A stretch of DNA of 64,000 nucleotides from Kribbella kalugense. GTDB taxonomy: Bacteria; Actinomycetota; Actinomycetes; Propionibacteriales; Kribbellaceae. The position numbers and the translations under genes are program-made. Shown here in pieces: positions 25,784 through 33,729 of the stretch. The notes beneath the pieces are model-generated. The model worked only from the letters and a program-made list of their open reading frames with translations, made no database searches and was not told where the DNA came from. Positions within the stretch are counted from its first letter, which is position 1, and every line of letters begins with the position of its first letter. The stretch spans positions 915,763 to 979,762 of the forward strand of contig NZ_SODF01000003.1 of NCBI RefSeq assembly GCF_004365875.1, given 5' to 3'.

Positions 25784-25807
25784 GTGATGGGACTCTTATC
25801 TCATCAC
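25784..25807. promoter_or_regulatory. TetR operator site 1 (imperfect palindrome)
   Basis: GTGATGGGA, six-base spacer, TCTCATCAC: nine-base arms with one mismatch, immediately upstream of the SDR gene start at 25768. It shares the half-site GATGGGA with site 2. Confidence 0.6.
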
Positions 25808-25815
25808 CGTAACAC

Positions 25816-25839
25816 GCGATGGGACAAAGGTCCCATCGC
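25816..25839. promoter_or_regulatory. TetR operator site 2 (perfect palindrome)
   Basis: GCGATGGGAC, spacer AAAG, GTCCCATCGC: ten-base perfect arms, 13 bases before the tetR ATG at 25853. Spaced about three helical turns from site 1, so binding to both may be cooperative. Confidence 0.75.
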
Positions 25840-25852
25840 CTAGGATGGCGGC

Positions 25853-26428
25853 ATGGCACGATGGCAACCGGGAGCACGCGAGCGGCTCGTCCTGGCCGCG
25901 GTGGACCTGTTCGCCGACCAGGGGTACGACGCGACGACGGTCGCCCAGATCGCCGACCGCGCCGGCGTCACGAAGAGCACCTTCTTCCGCTACTTCCCCG
26001 ATAAGCGCGAACTCCTGGTCGCCGGCCAGGAAACCCTGAGCCTGCTGCTGTCCGAAGGGATTGCCGCCGCACCCGACGGCGCCAGCCCGCTCGAGGCGGT
26101 CGCGTCCGGACTCGAGCGCGCCTCGAGCACGATGGGCCCGATGAACCGCGAGCTCGGCCCCCGGCTGAAAGCAGCGATCGCCGCCAGCACCGAACTGCAG
26201 GAACGCGACGCCTTGAAGACCGTCGGCCTGGCAACCGCCATGACCGACGCCCTCATCACCCGAGGCGTCCCAGACCCCCTAGCCCACCTGGCCGCCGAAC
26301 TAGGGGTCCTAGCCTTCAAACGCGGCTACGCCGAATGGACCGAGCTAGAACACGACGAGCACGGCCTGGCACCACATGCCTTGAAGGCCTTGGAAGAACT
26401 AAAAGCAGCAACAGCCGCCCTCAGTTGA
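25853..26428 (+). CDS. TetR-family repressor of adjacent SDR
   Basis: 191 residues with N-terminal HTH (ERLVLAAVDLFADQGYDATTVAQIADRAGVTKSTFFRYFPDKRELLVAG) and a helical ligand domain. Divergent from the extended SDR gene, with two operators in the 84-base intergenic region. Start ATG at 25853. Local repression of the SDR and of itself is the simplest reading. Ligand unknown. Confidence 0.92.
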   Translation: MARWQPGARERLVLAAVDLFADQGYDATTVAQIADRAGVTKSTFFRYFPDKRELLVAGQETLSLLLSEGIAAAPDGASPLEAVASGLERASSTMGPMNRELGPRLKAAIAASTELQERDALKTVGLATAMTDALITRGVPDPLAHLAAELGVLAFKRGYAEWTELEHDEHGLAPHALKALEELKAATAALS

Positions 26429-26444
26429 GCCCTGAGCGATCGCC

Positions 26445-27086
26445 TCAGCGTTGAAACGCCAGCTTGCCGGCGAGGCCGATCATGGCTACGCCGCCTGCGG
26501 CCTTCACGGCCTTGATGCGGCGGGGACGGCGCAGGAACCACGACCGCATACCTGCGGCGGCGTGCACCCAGATGGTCTCGATGCCGACCTGAGCCACGCC
26601 ACCAGCCAGGCCGATGATCAGCATCTGCAGCGTCGCATCACCGCGCGTGTGGTCGACGAACTGCGGCAGGATCGCCATCAGCGAGACGATGCTCTTGGGG
26701 TTGGCCACCCCAACCAGGAACCCCTGGCGTACAAGCCGTCGCCGTGACGTCGCGCTCGGCTCGGCCACTGCGGCGAACTCGTTGGTCGATCCAGCCCGCG
26801 CCGCGAGCAGGGAGCGGACACCGAGCCAGAGAAGGTACAGGGCTCCGAGGATCTTCACGATCACAAACAGGTGCGCCGAGGCCGCGACAACTGCACCGAG
26901 GCCGGCCAGCACCAGACCAAGGAGCATCATGCCGCCGATCGCGTTGCCGAGCACGATCCACAGCGCAGACGAACGTCCATGCGTGATTGCACGGCCAGTC
27001 TCCAGCACAACGGACGGTCCAGGAATGCTCGACAGCAGCGCGGACAGCATGACAAAGCCGACGAGAAGGGCAGGGCTTACGGGCAC
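26445..27086 (-). CDS. LysE/RhtB-family exporter
   Basis: 213-residue membrane protein with six predicted helices of the LysE/RhtB translocator family, which exports amino acids such as lysine, homoserine or threonine. The N-terminal signature SALLSSIPGPSVVLETGRAITHG and the mid-protein LVRQGFLVGVANPKSIVSLMAILPQFV (NPK) are diagnostic. The frame is open to a GTG at 27149, but the GTG at 27086 gives the normal family length and starts at the first helix; neither has a strong ribosome site, so the start is uncertain. Convergent with the preceding tetR gene (16-base gap). Substrate not predictable. Confidence 0.88.
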   Translation of the reverse strand: MPVSPALLVGFVMLSALLSSIPGPSVVLETGRAITHGRSSALWIVLGNAIGGMMLLGLVLAGLGAVVAASAHLFVIVKILGALYLLWLGVRSLLAARAGSTNEFAAVAEPSATSRRRLVRQGFLVGVANPKSIVSLMAILPQFVDHTRGDATLQMLIIGLAGGVAQVGIETIWVHAAAGMRSWFLRRPRRIKAVKAAGGVAMIGLAGKLAFQR

Positions 27087-27185
27087 GAAGATCGAGGCTA
27101 TCCGGACCTCGCCAACGCCGCCAACCAAACGCGCCAACTCAGCGCGCACGCGCCCACTGGCAACCTAACCGCCCAGGCCACCCAC

Positions 27186-27260
27186 AGCAGCCGAGCGAAG
27201 CGAAGGCCCAGGGGGTGCGGGTGGCGAAGCCCCCGCTCGCGGCAAGCGAAGCGCAGCCGC
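27186..27260. repeat. REP-like GC-rich repeats with CGAAGC units
   Basis: Several copies of GCGAAGC occur in direct and inverted context, including GCGGGTGGCGAAGCCCCCGC, which can fold into a hairpin with a GAA-type loop. The pattern GGGGGCTTCGCC is a common dispersed repeat near tRNA genes and operon ends in actinomycetes. No coding capacity. Confidence 0.5.
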
Positions 27261-27271
27261 ACAAACGACGA

Positions 27272-27311
27272 AGGCGACCCGTTCCGCGCTTTCCGCGGAC
27301 ACGAGTCGCCT
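27272..27311 (-). terminator. Terminator downstream of tRNA-Ala
   Basis: Arms 27272-27288 and 27293-27311 pair over about 17 bases with few mismatches around a four-base loop; on the minus strand TTCGTCGTTTG follows. It lies 10 bases beyond the tRNA 3' end. Confidence 0.7.
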
Positions 27312-27321
27312 ATCGCCTTCG

Positions 27322-27394
27322 TGGAGCTGAGGGGATTCGAACCCCTGGCCTCTTCGTTGCGAACGAAGCGCGCTACCAACTGCGCCACAGCCCC
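27322..27394 (-). tRNA. tRNA-Ala(CGC)
   Basis: 73-base cloverleaf on the minus strand. Acceptor GGGGCTG pairs with CAGCTCC and contains the G3-U70 wobble pair that identifies alanine tRNAs. The anticodon loop TTCGCAA gives CGC, reading GCG codons. T-loop GTTCGAATC is canonical. CCA is not encoded. Confidence 0.95.
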
Positions 27395-27467
27395 AAATCG
27401 GTCGCTTCGGTTTCCCTGGCGACCGCGAAACTCTAACACGGTGAGTGCCCGAGTCTAAAACTGGATA

Positions 27468-28259
27468 TCAGTCGCCGACGGCGCGCCGTACCTCCGGCTC
27501 TTCGGCTTCCTGGGGAGCCGGAGCCTCGGCGTGCAAGGGTTTCTCGGCGGGGTCCGTCGTACGGGCGCTGGAGAAGACCTCGTCGTCGGTCAGGGAGATT
27601 GTCCGGACCGTCCGATCCGGCGCCTTCTCCTTCATGACGTACGTCGGAAGCGTGACCGGGACCGGGTCCCACAGACCTTCCGCCGGCGGCGTGGCCTGCT
27701 TCTTCTCGGCTTCAGGAGCAGGCGAAGCCGGCACCTTGACCTCGATGGTCATCTCTTCGTCCGGCGACGGCGCCGGCTTCCCGGCCGGGCCGCGGTCGTG
27801 CTGGGCCTGCGCGCGAGTCCGCCGCTGGGCGGCGACCCGTGCTCGGTGCCGCGCCTGCCGACGCAGCTGCACGCGAGTGAGTACGACGAAGCCGAGGATC
27901 GAGGCTCCCGGTAGCGCGACCGACCACCACGGCACCATCGCGAGACTGGCCAGCGCGACGACCGACAGCAGTGAAAGCGTCAGGATCGACAGCACCCGCC
28001 GACGGCGCATCGCGGCCACCCGGCGGGCTCGGTTCGGAACGTACCGCTTCGGCGGCGACGGGTCGTCCGCGGCGACCGGTCCGGCCGGGCGTACGGCGTA
28101 CCGCGGCCGCGACGGGTCGCGGGACAGCACACGCGCCTCGTCCGACGACGGCACCACCGGTCGGCGCCGAGCCTCGTCACCACGCTTCAGCCACATCGGG
28201 ACGAGATAGGCGGCCCAGGCGGCGACGATCGCCACGTAGATCAGCCCTGTCGTCCCCAT
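27468..28259 (-). CDS. glpR: GlpR-like membrane protein (receptor of gephyrin-like Glp)
   Basis: 263 residues: N-terminal membrane helix (TTGLIYVAIVAAWAAYLVPMWLKR), a charged linker, two adjacent hydrophobic helices (about residues 92-128) and a long, Pro/Ala/Glu-rich cytoplasmic tail. It ends the operon that starts with UDP-glucose pyrophosphorylase and contains the gephyrin-like MoeA/Glp and RimJ genes. The same order occurs at M. tuberculosis Rv0993-Rv0996 and in Corynebacterium, where the Rv0996-type protein was named GlpR, a membrane receptor linking Glp to FtsZ and polar growth. Assignment is by synteny, size and topology, since the sequence is low in complexity. Confidence 0.75.
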   Translation of the reverse strand: MGTTGLIYVAIVAAWAAYLVPMWLKRGDEARRRPVVPSSDEARVLSRDPSRPRYAVRPAGPVAADDPSPPKRYVPNRARRVAAMRRRRVLSILTLSLLSVVALASLAMVPWWSVALPGASILGFVVLTRVQLRRQARHRARVAAQRRTRAQAQHDRGPAGKPAPSPDEEMTIEVKVPASPAPEAEKKQATPPAEGLWDPVPVTLPTYVMKEKAPDRTVRTISLTDDEVFSSARTTDPAEKPLHAEAPAPQEAEEPEVRRAVGD

Positions 28260-28356
28260 GCGACGACGCTAAGGTGCGGCGGGGGCCAGATCGCGTACGT
28301 GGGACGGTGTGTCGCAAGAAGACTCGTGTGACTGATGTGAATAGCACCCAGCGTAG

Positions 28357-28974
28357 TCAGCGCAATCGCGAGACGAGACCGGGTCCGACCTCCTCGACGT
28401 TCAGCGCGAAGATGCGGTGGTCGCGCCAGTCGCCGTCGATGTGCAGGAACCGCGGCCGCTCGCCTTCGTACCGGAAGCCGAGCTTCTCCACCACCCGCAG
28501 ACTTGCCTTGTTCTCCGGGCGAATCGCCACTTCGATCCGGTGCAGGCCGAGGGTGAACCAGCAGTGGTCCGCGGCCATCGCGACCGCGGTCGGGACGATC
28601 CCGCGGCCGGCGTACTGCTCGTCGACCCAGTAGCCAAGGTTCGCCCAGCGCGCCGAGCCGTACGTGATCCCGGACACCGTGAGCTGTCCGACCAGGGGCC
28701 ATTTCGATCGCGAGCCGGCGCCCGCGGCACCGCCGTACGTGATGACGAACGGCAGCATCCGCCCGTACCGCGCCTGCCTGTTCCAGTCACGCGCCATCGC
28801 CCGGAAGGTTCGCGCACCGTCTTCCGCACCGGGCGGTTGGGTCGCATCCCAGGGCCGCAGCCAGCTCACGTTCCGCTGACGTGCGGCGGCCCACTCGCTC
28901 CCGTCACCGGCTCGCAGCGGCCGCAACCCGACTTGGCCGTGCTGCAGTTCCAGCGGCCAGTGCACGATCGCCAT
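28357..28974 (-). CDS. rimJ: RimJ-type GNAT N-acetyltransferase
   Basis: 205-residue GNAT acetyltransferase of the RimJ/RimL branch. It contains RPLRAGDGSEWAAARQRNVSWLRPWDATQP, the acetyl-CoA site GYWVDEQYAGRGIVPTAVAMAADHCWFTLGLHRIEVAIRPENKASLRVVEKLGFRYEGERPRFLHIDGDWRDH. RimJ of E. coli acetylates ribosomal protein S5; the real target here is unknown. Its ATG overlaps the mogA stop by one base (TGATG), so it is translated with the molybdenum-cofactor genes. The same gene sits between moeA1/glp and glpR in mycobacteria and corynebacteria, which suggests a conserved but unexplained partnership. Confidence 0.9.
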   Translation of the reverse strand: MAIVHWPLELQHGQVGLRPLRAGDGSEWAAARQRNVSWLRPWDATQPPGAEDGARTFRAMARDWNRQARYGRMLPFVITYGGAAGAGSRSKWPLVGQLTVSGITYGSARWANLGYWVDEQYAGRGIVPTAVAMAADHCWFTLGLHRIEVAIRPENKASLRVVEKLGFRYEGERPRFLHIDGDWRDHRIFALNVEEVGPGLVSRLR

Positions 28975-29462
28975 CAGTCGAGATCCGTCCGCACATGGTC
29001 CCCACCGTGTACCTGCTCGACCGCGTGTCGCAGCAGCGGTTCCAGTACGGCGAGACCGTCCTTCACACCGCCCCGCGAACCAGGCAGGTTCACGATGACC
29101 GTAGTACCTGCCACTCCGGCCAGCCCACGCGACAGTGCGGCCGTCGGTACGCCGTTCGCCACGCCGTAAGCCCGGATAGCCTCAGCGATCCCCAGCACGA
29201 CCTTCGACAACACAGCTGCCGTCTGCTCGGGCGTCTCATCAGTCGGTGAGATTCCCGTACCACCTGTCGTCAGCACGACGTCGTACGACGCCTCGACCGC
29301 CGCACGCAGCGCATCCCCCACCGGCGCACCATCCGGCACCACCTGTGGGCCTGACACCTCAAAACCCCAGTCAGCCAACCGCTCTGCGATCAGCGGACCA
29401 GTCGTGTCCGTGTAGACACCGGCGGCCGCCCGGTTGGACACGCTGACGACAAGAGCCCTCAC
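28974..29462 (-). CDS. mogA: Molybdopterin adenylyltransferase MogA/MoaB type
   Basis: 162-residue protein of the MogA/MoaB/Cnx1G fold, which adenylylates molybdopterin before molybdate insertion. Key stretches: VVSVSNRAAAGVYTDTTGP at the N-terminus, VVLTTGGTGISPTDETPEQT (the TTGGTG and D-x-T-PE active-site loop) and NLPGSRGGVKDGL. Its GTG start at 29462 overlaps the moaC stop (GTGA) and its own stop overlaps rimJ. With moaC and the MoeA-like gene it covers three steps of molybdenum-cofactor synthesis; moaA, moaE and moaD are not in the window. Confidence 0.93.
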   Translation of the reverse strand: MRALVVSVSNRAAAGVYTDTTGPLIAERLADWGFEVSGPQVVPDGAPVGDALRAAVEASYDVVLTTGGTGISPTDETPEQTAAVLSKVVLGIAEAIRAYGVANGVPTAALSRGLAGVAGTTVIVNLPGSRGGVKDGLAVLEPLLRHAVEQVHGGDHVRTDLD

Positions 29463-29941
29463 GGCCGCTCCCAGTGCCCGGTCTTGCCGCCCTCTTTCAA
29501 CTCCACCCGTACGTCGGACAGGACCGCCGACGGATCGAGCGCCTTCACCATGTCGATGACTGCCAGCCCTGCGACCGCAACCGCGGTCAGTGCCTCCATC
29601 TCGACACCGGTCCGGTCGGTCGTCTTCACCTGCGCCTTGATCAGTACGGCGTCATCCGCGACCTCGAGGTCGACCTTGGCCCCGGTGATCGCGATCGGAT
29701 GGCACAGCGGGACCAGGTCCGGCGTCCGCTTCGCTCCCATGATCCCGGCGATCCGGGCGACACCGAGCGCGTCACCCTTCGGTACACCGTCACCGCGCAG
29801 CGCGGTCACCACCTCGGCCGAGACGAAAACCTTGCCGCTGGCAACGGCCCGCCTGCTGCCGACGTCCTTGGCCGACACATCGACCATCCGCGCCGCCCCG
29901 GTCTCGTCGACGTGGGTCAGCCCGGCAGGCGGCTCGGTCAT
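29459..29941 (-). CDS. moaC: Cyclic pyranopterin monophosphate synthase MoaC
   Basis: 160-residue MoaC, the enzyme forming cyclic pyranopterin monophosphate in the first stage of molybdenum-cofactor synthesis (after MoaA). Conserved stretches are MVDVSAKDVGSRRAVASGKV, GAKRTPDLVPLCHPI and TGVEMEALTAVAVAGLAVIDMVKA, holding the catalytic Lys/His/Asp set. ATG at 29941; an in-frame upstream start at 29980 would overlap the glp end and lacks conservation. Overlap with mogA (GTGA) indicates coupling. Confidence 0.96.
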   Translation of the reverse strand: MTEPPAGLTHVDETGAARMVDVSAKDVGSRRAVASGKVFVSAEVVTALRGDGVPKGDALGVARIAGIMGAKRTPDLVPLCHPIAITGAKVDLEVADDAVLIKAQVKTTDRTGVEMEALTAVAVAGLAVIDMVKALDPSAVLSDVRVELKEGGKTGHWERP

Positions 29942-29963
29942 CCGGTCTCCTCGTCCAGCGACA

Positions 29964-31181
29964 TCATTCGTCCAGCACAATCAGCTCGACCTGGTCGCCG
30001 GCCCGCACCGCTGTCACGTCCTCGGGCACCACGATCAGTGCGTTCGCCCGGCTCAACCCGCCGAGCAGGTGCGAGCCGTGCCCGCCGACTGTACTGGCCA
30101 TCCAGCCCTCGTCGCCGGAAGTGGCCGCGGCGCGGACGAACTGCCGCCGACCGTCGGGCGAGCTGAACCCGTCCAGCGACACCCCGGGGACCAGTGCGCG
30201 CCGGTACGGCATCTGCCCCATCAGCTTGCGCAGCGCCGGCCGGACGAACACCTCGAACGACACGTAGGCCGACACCGGGTTGCCAGGCAGCGTGAAGATC
30301 GGCACCTCGTCCTCGCCGATCACTCCGAACCCCTGCGGCTTTCCCGGCTGCATCGCGACCTGCGGGAAGTCCACCGTGCCGAGCTTGGAGAGCTCCTCCT
30401 TCACCACGTCGTACGCACCCATGCTGACGCCACCTGTGGTGATGACCAGGTCGGCACGTACCAACTGGTCGGACAGGGTGTCCATGATCCGTTTGGGGTC
30501 GTCGTCGACGATGCCGACTCGATAGACCACCGCACCGGCGTCCCGCGCACACGCGGCCATGGTGTAGCTGTTCGAGTCGTAGATCTGCCCCTCGCCCAGC
30601 CGGCTGCCCGGCTCCCGCAGCTCGGCCCCGGTCGAGATCACCACGACCCGCGGCCGCGGACGGGCCTTCACCCGGGCCCGGCCGACCGCGGCGAGTACGG
30701 CGATCTGCCGCGGACCGAGGACCGTGTCACGGTCGAGCACCTGCGTCCCGGCCGTCACGTCCTCAGCGGCTCGCCGTACCGATCCACCAAGCGGAGGCTG
30801 CTGGGTGATCCGGACGTTGACCGTGCCACCGTCGGTCCACTCGACCGGCACGACGCTGTCCGCGCCGCGTGGCATCGGTGCGCCGGTCATGATCCGCACG
30901 CACGTTCCAGGCGTCACCACGATCGGCTGGCTGCGCCCGGCCCGGAACTCGCCGACCACGGGCAGCGTGATCGGGTTCTCGTCCGAGGCGCCGGCCAGGT
31001 CACCGGCCTGAACGGCGTACCCGTCCATGGCCGAGTTGTCGAACGCCGGCAGGCTCACCCCCGAGACGATGTCCTCACACAGCACCAACCCGACCGCGTC
31101 CATCAGCGGCTGGTCGAACGCGGGCAACGCCGTCACCCGCCCGAGCACAGCCTCCAGATGCTCATCAACACTCCGTCTCAC
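29964..31181 (-). CDS. glp: Gephyrin-like molybdotransferase MoeA/Glp
   Basis: 405-residue MoeA/gephyrin-E family protein. Domain order is normal: N-terminal PAFDQPLMDAVGLVLCEDI and NSAMDGYAV, GAMPRGADSVVPVEWTD, central ADLVITTGGVSMGAYDVVKEEL, LPGNPVSAYVSFEVFVRP, and a beta-barrel C-terminal domain. MoeA inserts molybdate into adenylylated molybdopterin. The same slot in Corynebacterium encodes Glp, a MoeA relative that binds FtsZ and the membrane protein GlpR. Here moaC and mogA have been placed between glp and rimJ, so a dual role is possible. GTG start at 31181. The sequence alone does not separate enzyme from scaffold. Confidence 0.9.
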   Translation of the reverse strand: MRRSVDEHLEAVLGRVTALPAFDQPLMDAVGLVLCEDIVSGVSLPAFDNSAMDGYAVQAGDLAGASDENPITLPVVGEFRAGRSQPIVVTPGTCVRIMTGAPMPRGADSVVPVEWTDGGTVNVRITQQPPLGGSVRRAAEDVTAGTQVLDRDTVLGPRQIAVLAAVGRARVKARPRPRVVVISTGAELREPGSRLGEGQIYDSNSYTMAACARDAGAVVYRVGIVDDDPKRIMDTLSDQLVRADLVITTGGVSMGAYDVVKEELSKLGTVDFPQVAMQPGKPQGFGVIGEDEVPIFTLPGNPVSAYVSFEVFVRPALRKLMGQMPYRRALVPGVSLDGFSSPDGRRQFVRAAATSGDEGWMASTVGGHGSHLLGGLSRANALIVVPEDVTAVRAGDQVELIVLDE

Positions 31182-31235
31182 GAGCCTGACCCTAATCCAC
31201 CCGCGCCGGCGGCACTGGTTGCCAAGCCAGGTTGG

Positions 31236-31703
31236 TCAGTGAGAGCGGTCCGCCTCGGGGTGGTTTCCCCAGGTCATTCGGACGTCCGGGGCGCGTTCCT
31301 CGTTGGTCGCGCCGTCTGTACGGCGGACTTCGGTGAAGCCATGGGAGCGGTAGAAGGCCTGGGCCCGGAGGTTGGTTTGGAAGGTCCAGAGAGCCAGACC
31401 GCCGGGTCGGAGGTCCTTCGCCAGGTCGACCAGGGTCGAGCCGATGCCCTGACCAGCTGCGTCTGGGGCGACGTACAGCTGGTCCAGGTCGTCGCCGTCG
31501 AGGGTGAGGACCGCGATGACGCGGTCGTCGTCGAGTGCTACCCAGGTCTGGGCGTCCGGCAGCAGCACGTCCGCGAACCAGGTCGCCACCTCGCCGGCAG
31601 TGTGGATCGCCGGCGGCAGTTGCGAGGGGTCGGCGTGGCGCGCCTGCCACCAGACCGCGGCGGCTTCATCGGTGTCATACGGCTCCAGCGGCCGGATCAG
31701 CAC
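31236..31703 (-). CDS. GNAT-family N-acetyltransferase
   Basis: 155-residue single-domain GNAT acetyltransferase. Acetyl-CoA motif LDQLYVAPDAAGQGIGSTLVDLAKDLRPGGLALWTFQTNLRAQAFYRSHGFTEVRRTDG is complete, with the Q/R-x-x-G-x-G/A loop as AAGQGIGS. It begins (GTG 31703) 11 bases after the UDP-glucose pyrophosphorylase stop and is followed after 54 bases by glp, so it is part of the operon. This gene is absent from the equivalent mycobacterial cluster. Substrate unknown. Confidence 0.9.
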   Translation of the reverse strand: MLIRPLEPYDTDEAAAVWWQARHADPSQLPPAIHTAGEVATWFADVLLPDAQTWVALDDDRVIAVLTLDGDDLDQLYVAPDAAGQGIGSTLVDLAKDLRPGGLALWTFQTNLRAQAFYRSHGFTEVRRTDGATNEERAPDVRMTWGNHPEADRSH

Positions 31704-31714
31704 GTCGAGAACCG

Positions 31715-33103
31715 TCAGGCCTCGAGGACAGTCTCGTCCGGGATCACCCGGCGCTGGCCGGCCGGGGCCTCCACCTCGACCTCCCCGACCACCACCACAT
31801 CCTTGCCAAAGGCAACATCGCCGCGGACCTCGAGCCGGTCGGCCCGGACCAGCGACGGTGGCCCGGCCGGGAACCGGGTGTCGAAGTCGGCCAGGATCTT
31901 GAAGAACTCAGGGTCGAGATCGACGTACGGCTCGTCGCCCTGGTGGGTCGTGGTCAGGTCGCCGGCCTCGTCGAGTTCGTAGACGTCGGACCGCAGTACC
32001 AGCAGGTCGTTCGTGGTCTTGACGGGCTTGAAGCGGCTGCGGTCTACGATCACCGCCTGGGATCCCTCGAAGGTCTCGATCGCGGTCCCCATCCCGGTCT
32101 CGAGCTGGATCACCTTCGGCGACGACGGGTCGGCCGGGTCGATCGTCTTACGGTTCACGATGATCGGCAGTCCGAGGATCCCGTCGTGCCCGTCCATCAG
32201 CTCGGCGAGCCGGTCCAGATCGATCCACAGGTTGTTGGTGTTGAACGTCGTGTGCCGGGTGATGTCCTGGAAGTACTGCGTGTCCTCGTCGGCCACCTGC
32301 GCGCTGTCCCGCAGGATCAGCCGTCCGTCGGACTTGCGAACCGCGACATGCCCGCCCTTGCGGTCGGACCGGGTCCGTCTGCAGACCTCCATACCGAACG
32401 GCACGGAATGTTCCGCCATCCAGGCTGCGATCCGCGGGTCCGGGGTGGCGCCGAGGTTGTCGGCGTTCGAGATGAAGGCGTGCCGGAAACCGTGTTCCCG
32501 CAGCGCGTCAAGGGTGCCTGAGGCAACCAACGCGGTGAACAGGTCGCCGTGGCCGGGCGGGCACCACGCCAGCTCCGGGTCCGGCTCCCACTCGGCCGGG
32601 GTCAGGTCGTCGGCGAGCAGCTTGGGCTCCATGTTCTGCATGAAGTCCAGCGGCAGCCCGTCGATCGCCAGGCCGTCGTACTCGCTCAGGATCTGCAGCG
32701 ACTCGGTCTTGGTGCGGAACGAGTTCATCAGCACCAGCGGCAGCGGTACGTCGTACTTGCGCCGGGTGCTCAGGATCTGGCGGGCGATGATGTCGAGGAA
32801 GCTCAGCCCGTCCTTGACCGGCAGGGCGGACTTCGGGCCGGTGACGCCCATCGACGTGCCCAGGCCGCCGTTGAGCTTGATCACCACCGTCTCGGCGAGC
32901 GCGGCCTGCATCGCCTCCGGATCGGTGTCCAGGTGGTCCAGGTGGGGCAGGTCGCCCACCGGCTCGATGTCGTCCTCGCGGATCTTCCCCAGCTGGCCTG
33001 ACTCGAGCAGCTCGTAGTAGTGCGTGAAGACACGTATCGCGACGTCGGCAGCACCGGCCGCGCGCATCTTCTCCTGCGCTTGTCTGAGACCCACCTCACC
33101 CAT
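31715..33103 (-). CDS. UTP-glucose-1-phosphate uridylyltransferase, eukaryotic (UDPGP) type
   Basis: 462-residue UDPGP-family nucleotidyltransferase making UDP-glucose from UTP and glucose-1-phosphate. The nucleotide-binding motif VIKLNGGLGTSMGVTGPKSALPVKDG is that of eukaryotic UGPases and differs from bacterial GalU (GxGTRxLPxTK). Further: PLVLMNSFRTKTES, GHGDLFTALVASG, FISNADNLGA, and a C-terminal beta-helix domain with LDPEFFKILADFDTRFPAGPPSLVRADRLEVRGDVAFG. It is encoded where mycobacteria and corynebacteria have galU, so a non-homologous or distant enzyme occupies the galU position. It heads the long Moco/Glp operon and is divergent from the folate gene. Confidence 0.93.
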   Translation of the reverse strand: MGEVGLRQAQEKMRAAGAADVAIRVFTHYYELLESGQLGKIREDDIEPVGDLPHLDHLDTDPEAMQAALAETVVIKLNGGLGTSMGVTGPKSALPVKDGLSFLDIIARQILSTRRKYDVPLPLVLMNSFRTKTESLQILSEYDGLAIDGLPLDFMQNMEPKLLADDLTPAEWEPDPELAWCPPGHGDLFTALVASGTLDALREHGFRHAFISNADNLGATPDPRIAAWMAEHSVPFGMEVCRRTRSDRKGGHVAVRKSDGRLILRDSAQVADEDTQYFQDITRHTTFNTNNLWIDLDRLAELMDGHDGILGLPIIVNRKTIDPADPSSPKVIQLETGMGTAIETFEGSQAVIVDRSRFKPVKTTNDLLVLRSDVYELDEAGDLTTTHQGDEPYVDLDPEFFKILADFDTRFPAGPPSLVRADRLEVRGDVAFGKDVVVVGEVEVEAPAGQRRVIPDETVLEA

Positions 33104-33168
33104 GCACCAACCCTAGGGGACAGACGGTAATCCCAGTGTTGTCCGCGTCACCCTCATACGATCAGTTC

Positions 33169-33729
33169 GTGTTTCAGTCCAAAGCCGTGGCTCGGCAGCA
33201 TTTCCTCAGCATCCGGGAGCAGCGGACGCATGCGGAGGGGCTGCTGACCTGCGCCCAACAGGTGCTGCCCGACGTACGGCGGGTGGCTCTGTACGTTTCC
33301 AGGGGGCCGGAGCCGCAGACTGGTGCACTGATCGACTGGCTGCTCGCAACAGACCGTGATGTGCTGCTGCCGATCCTGTACGCCGACAACGACCTCGGCT
33401 GGGGCGTCGCGCCCGGTGCGGCCGACCTGGTCCCTGGCCGGCTCGGCTTGTCCGAGCCGCCGACCGATCTGGGTTCGGACGCGATCGCCACGGCCGACCT
33501 GGTCATCTGCCCGGCCCTCGCCGTTGCCCGCGACGGCGTCCGCCTGGGCCGCGGTGGCGGCTCGTACGACCGGGCGCTGGCCCGCATCCATCCCGGTACG
33601 CCGATCTGGGCCGCCGTGTACGACGCGGAGATCGTCGACGCCCTCCCGTCCGACGCCCACGACCACCCGGTCGATGCCGCACTCACACCAACTCGTTTGA
33701 TCCCACTGCGAAGATCAGGAGATGACTGA
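33169..33729 (+). CDS. 5-formyltetrahydrofolate cyclo-ligase
   Basis: 186-residue enzyme of the 5-FTHF cyclo-ligase family (FAU1/YgfA), converting 5-formyl-THF to 5,10-methenyl-THF with ATP. The family signature GRGGGSYDRAL (GxGxGYYD) lies in the C-terminal half, preceded by DLVICPALAVARDGVRLGRGGG. GTG at 33169 gives MFQSKAVARQHFLSIREQR, a typical N-terminus; upstream in-frame codons are not conserved. Divergent from the UGPase gene over 65 bases, exactly as Rv0992c and galU in M. tuberculosis. The next gene overlaps by eight bases. Confidence 0.93.
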   Translation: MFQSKAVARQHFLSIREQRTHAEGLLTCAQQVLPDVRRVALYVSRGPEPQTGALIDWLLATDRDVLLPILYADNDLGWGVAPGAADLVPGRLGLSEPPTDLGSDAIATADLVICPALAVARDGVRLGRGGGSYDRALARIHPGTPIWAAVYDAEIVDALPSDAHDHPVDAALTPTRLIPLRRSGDD

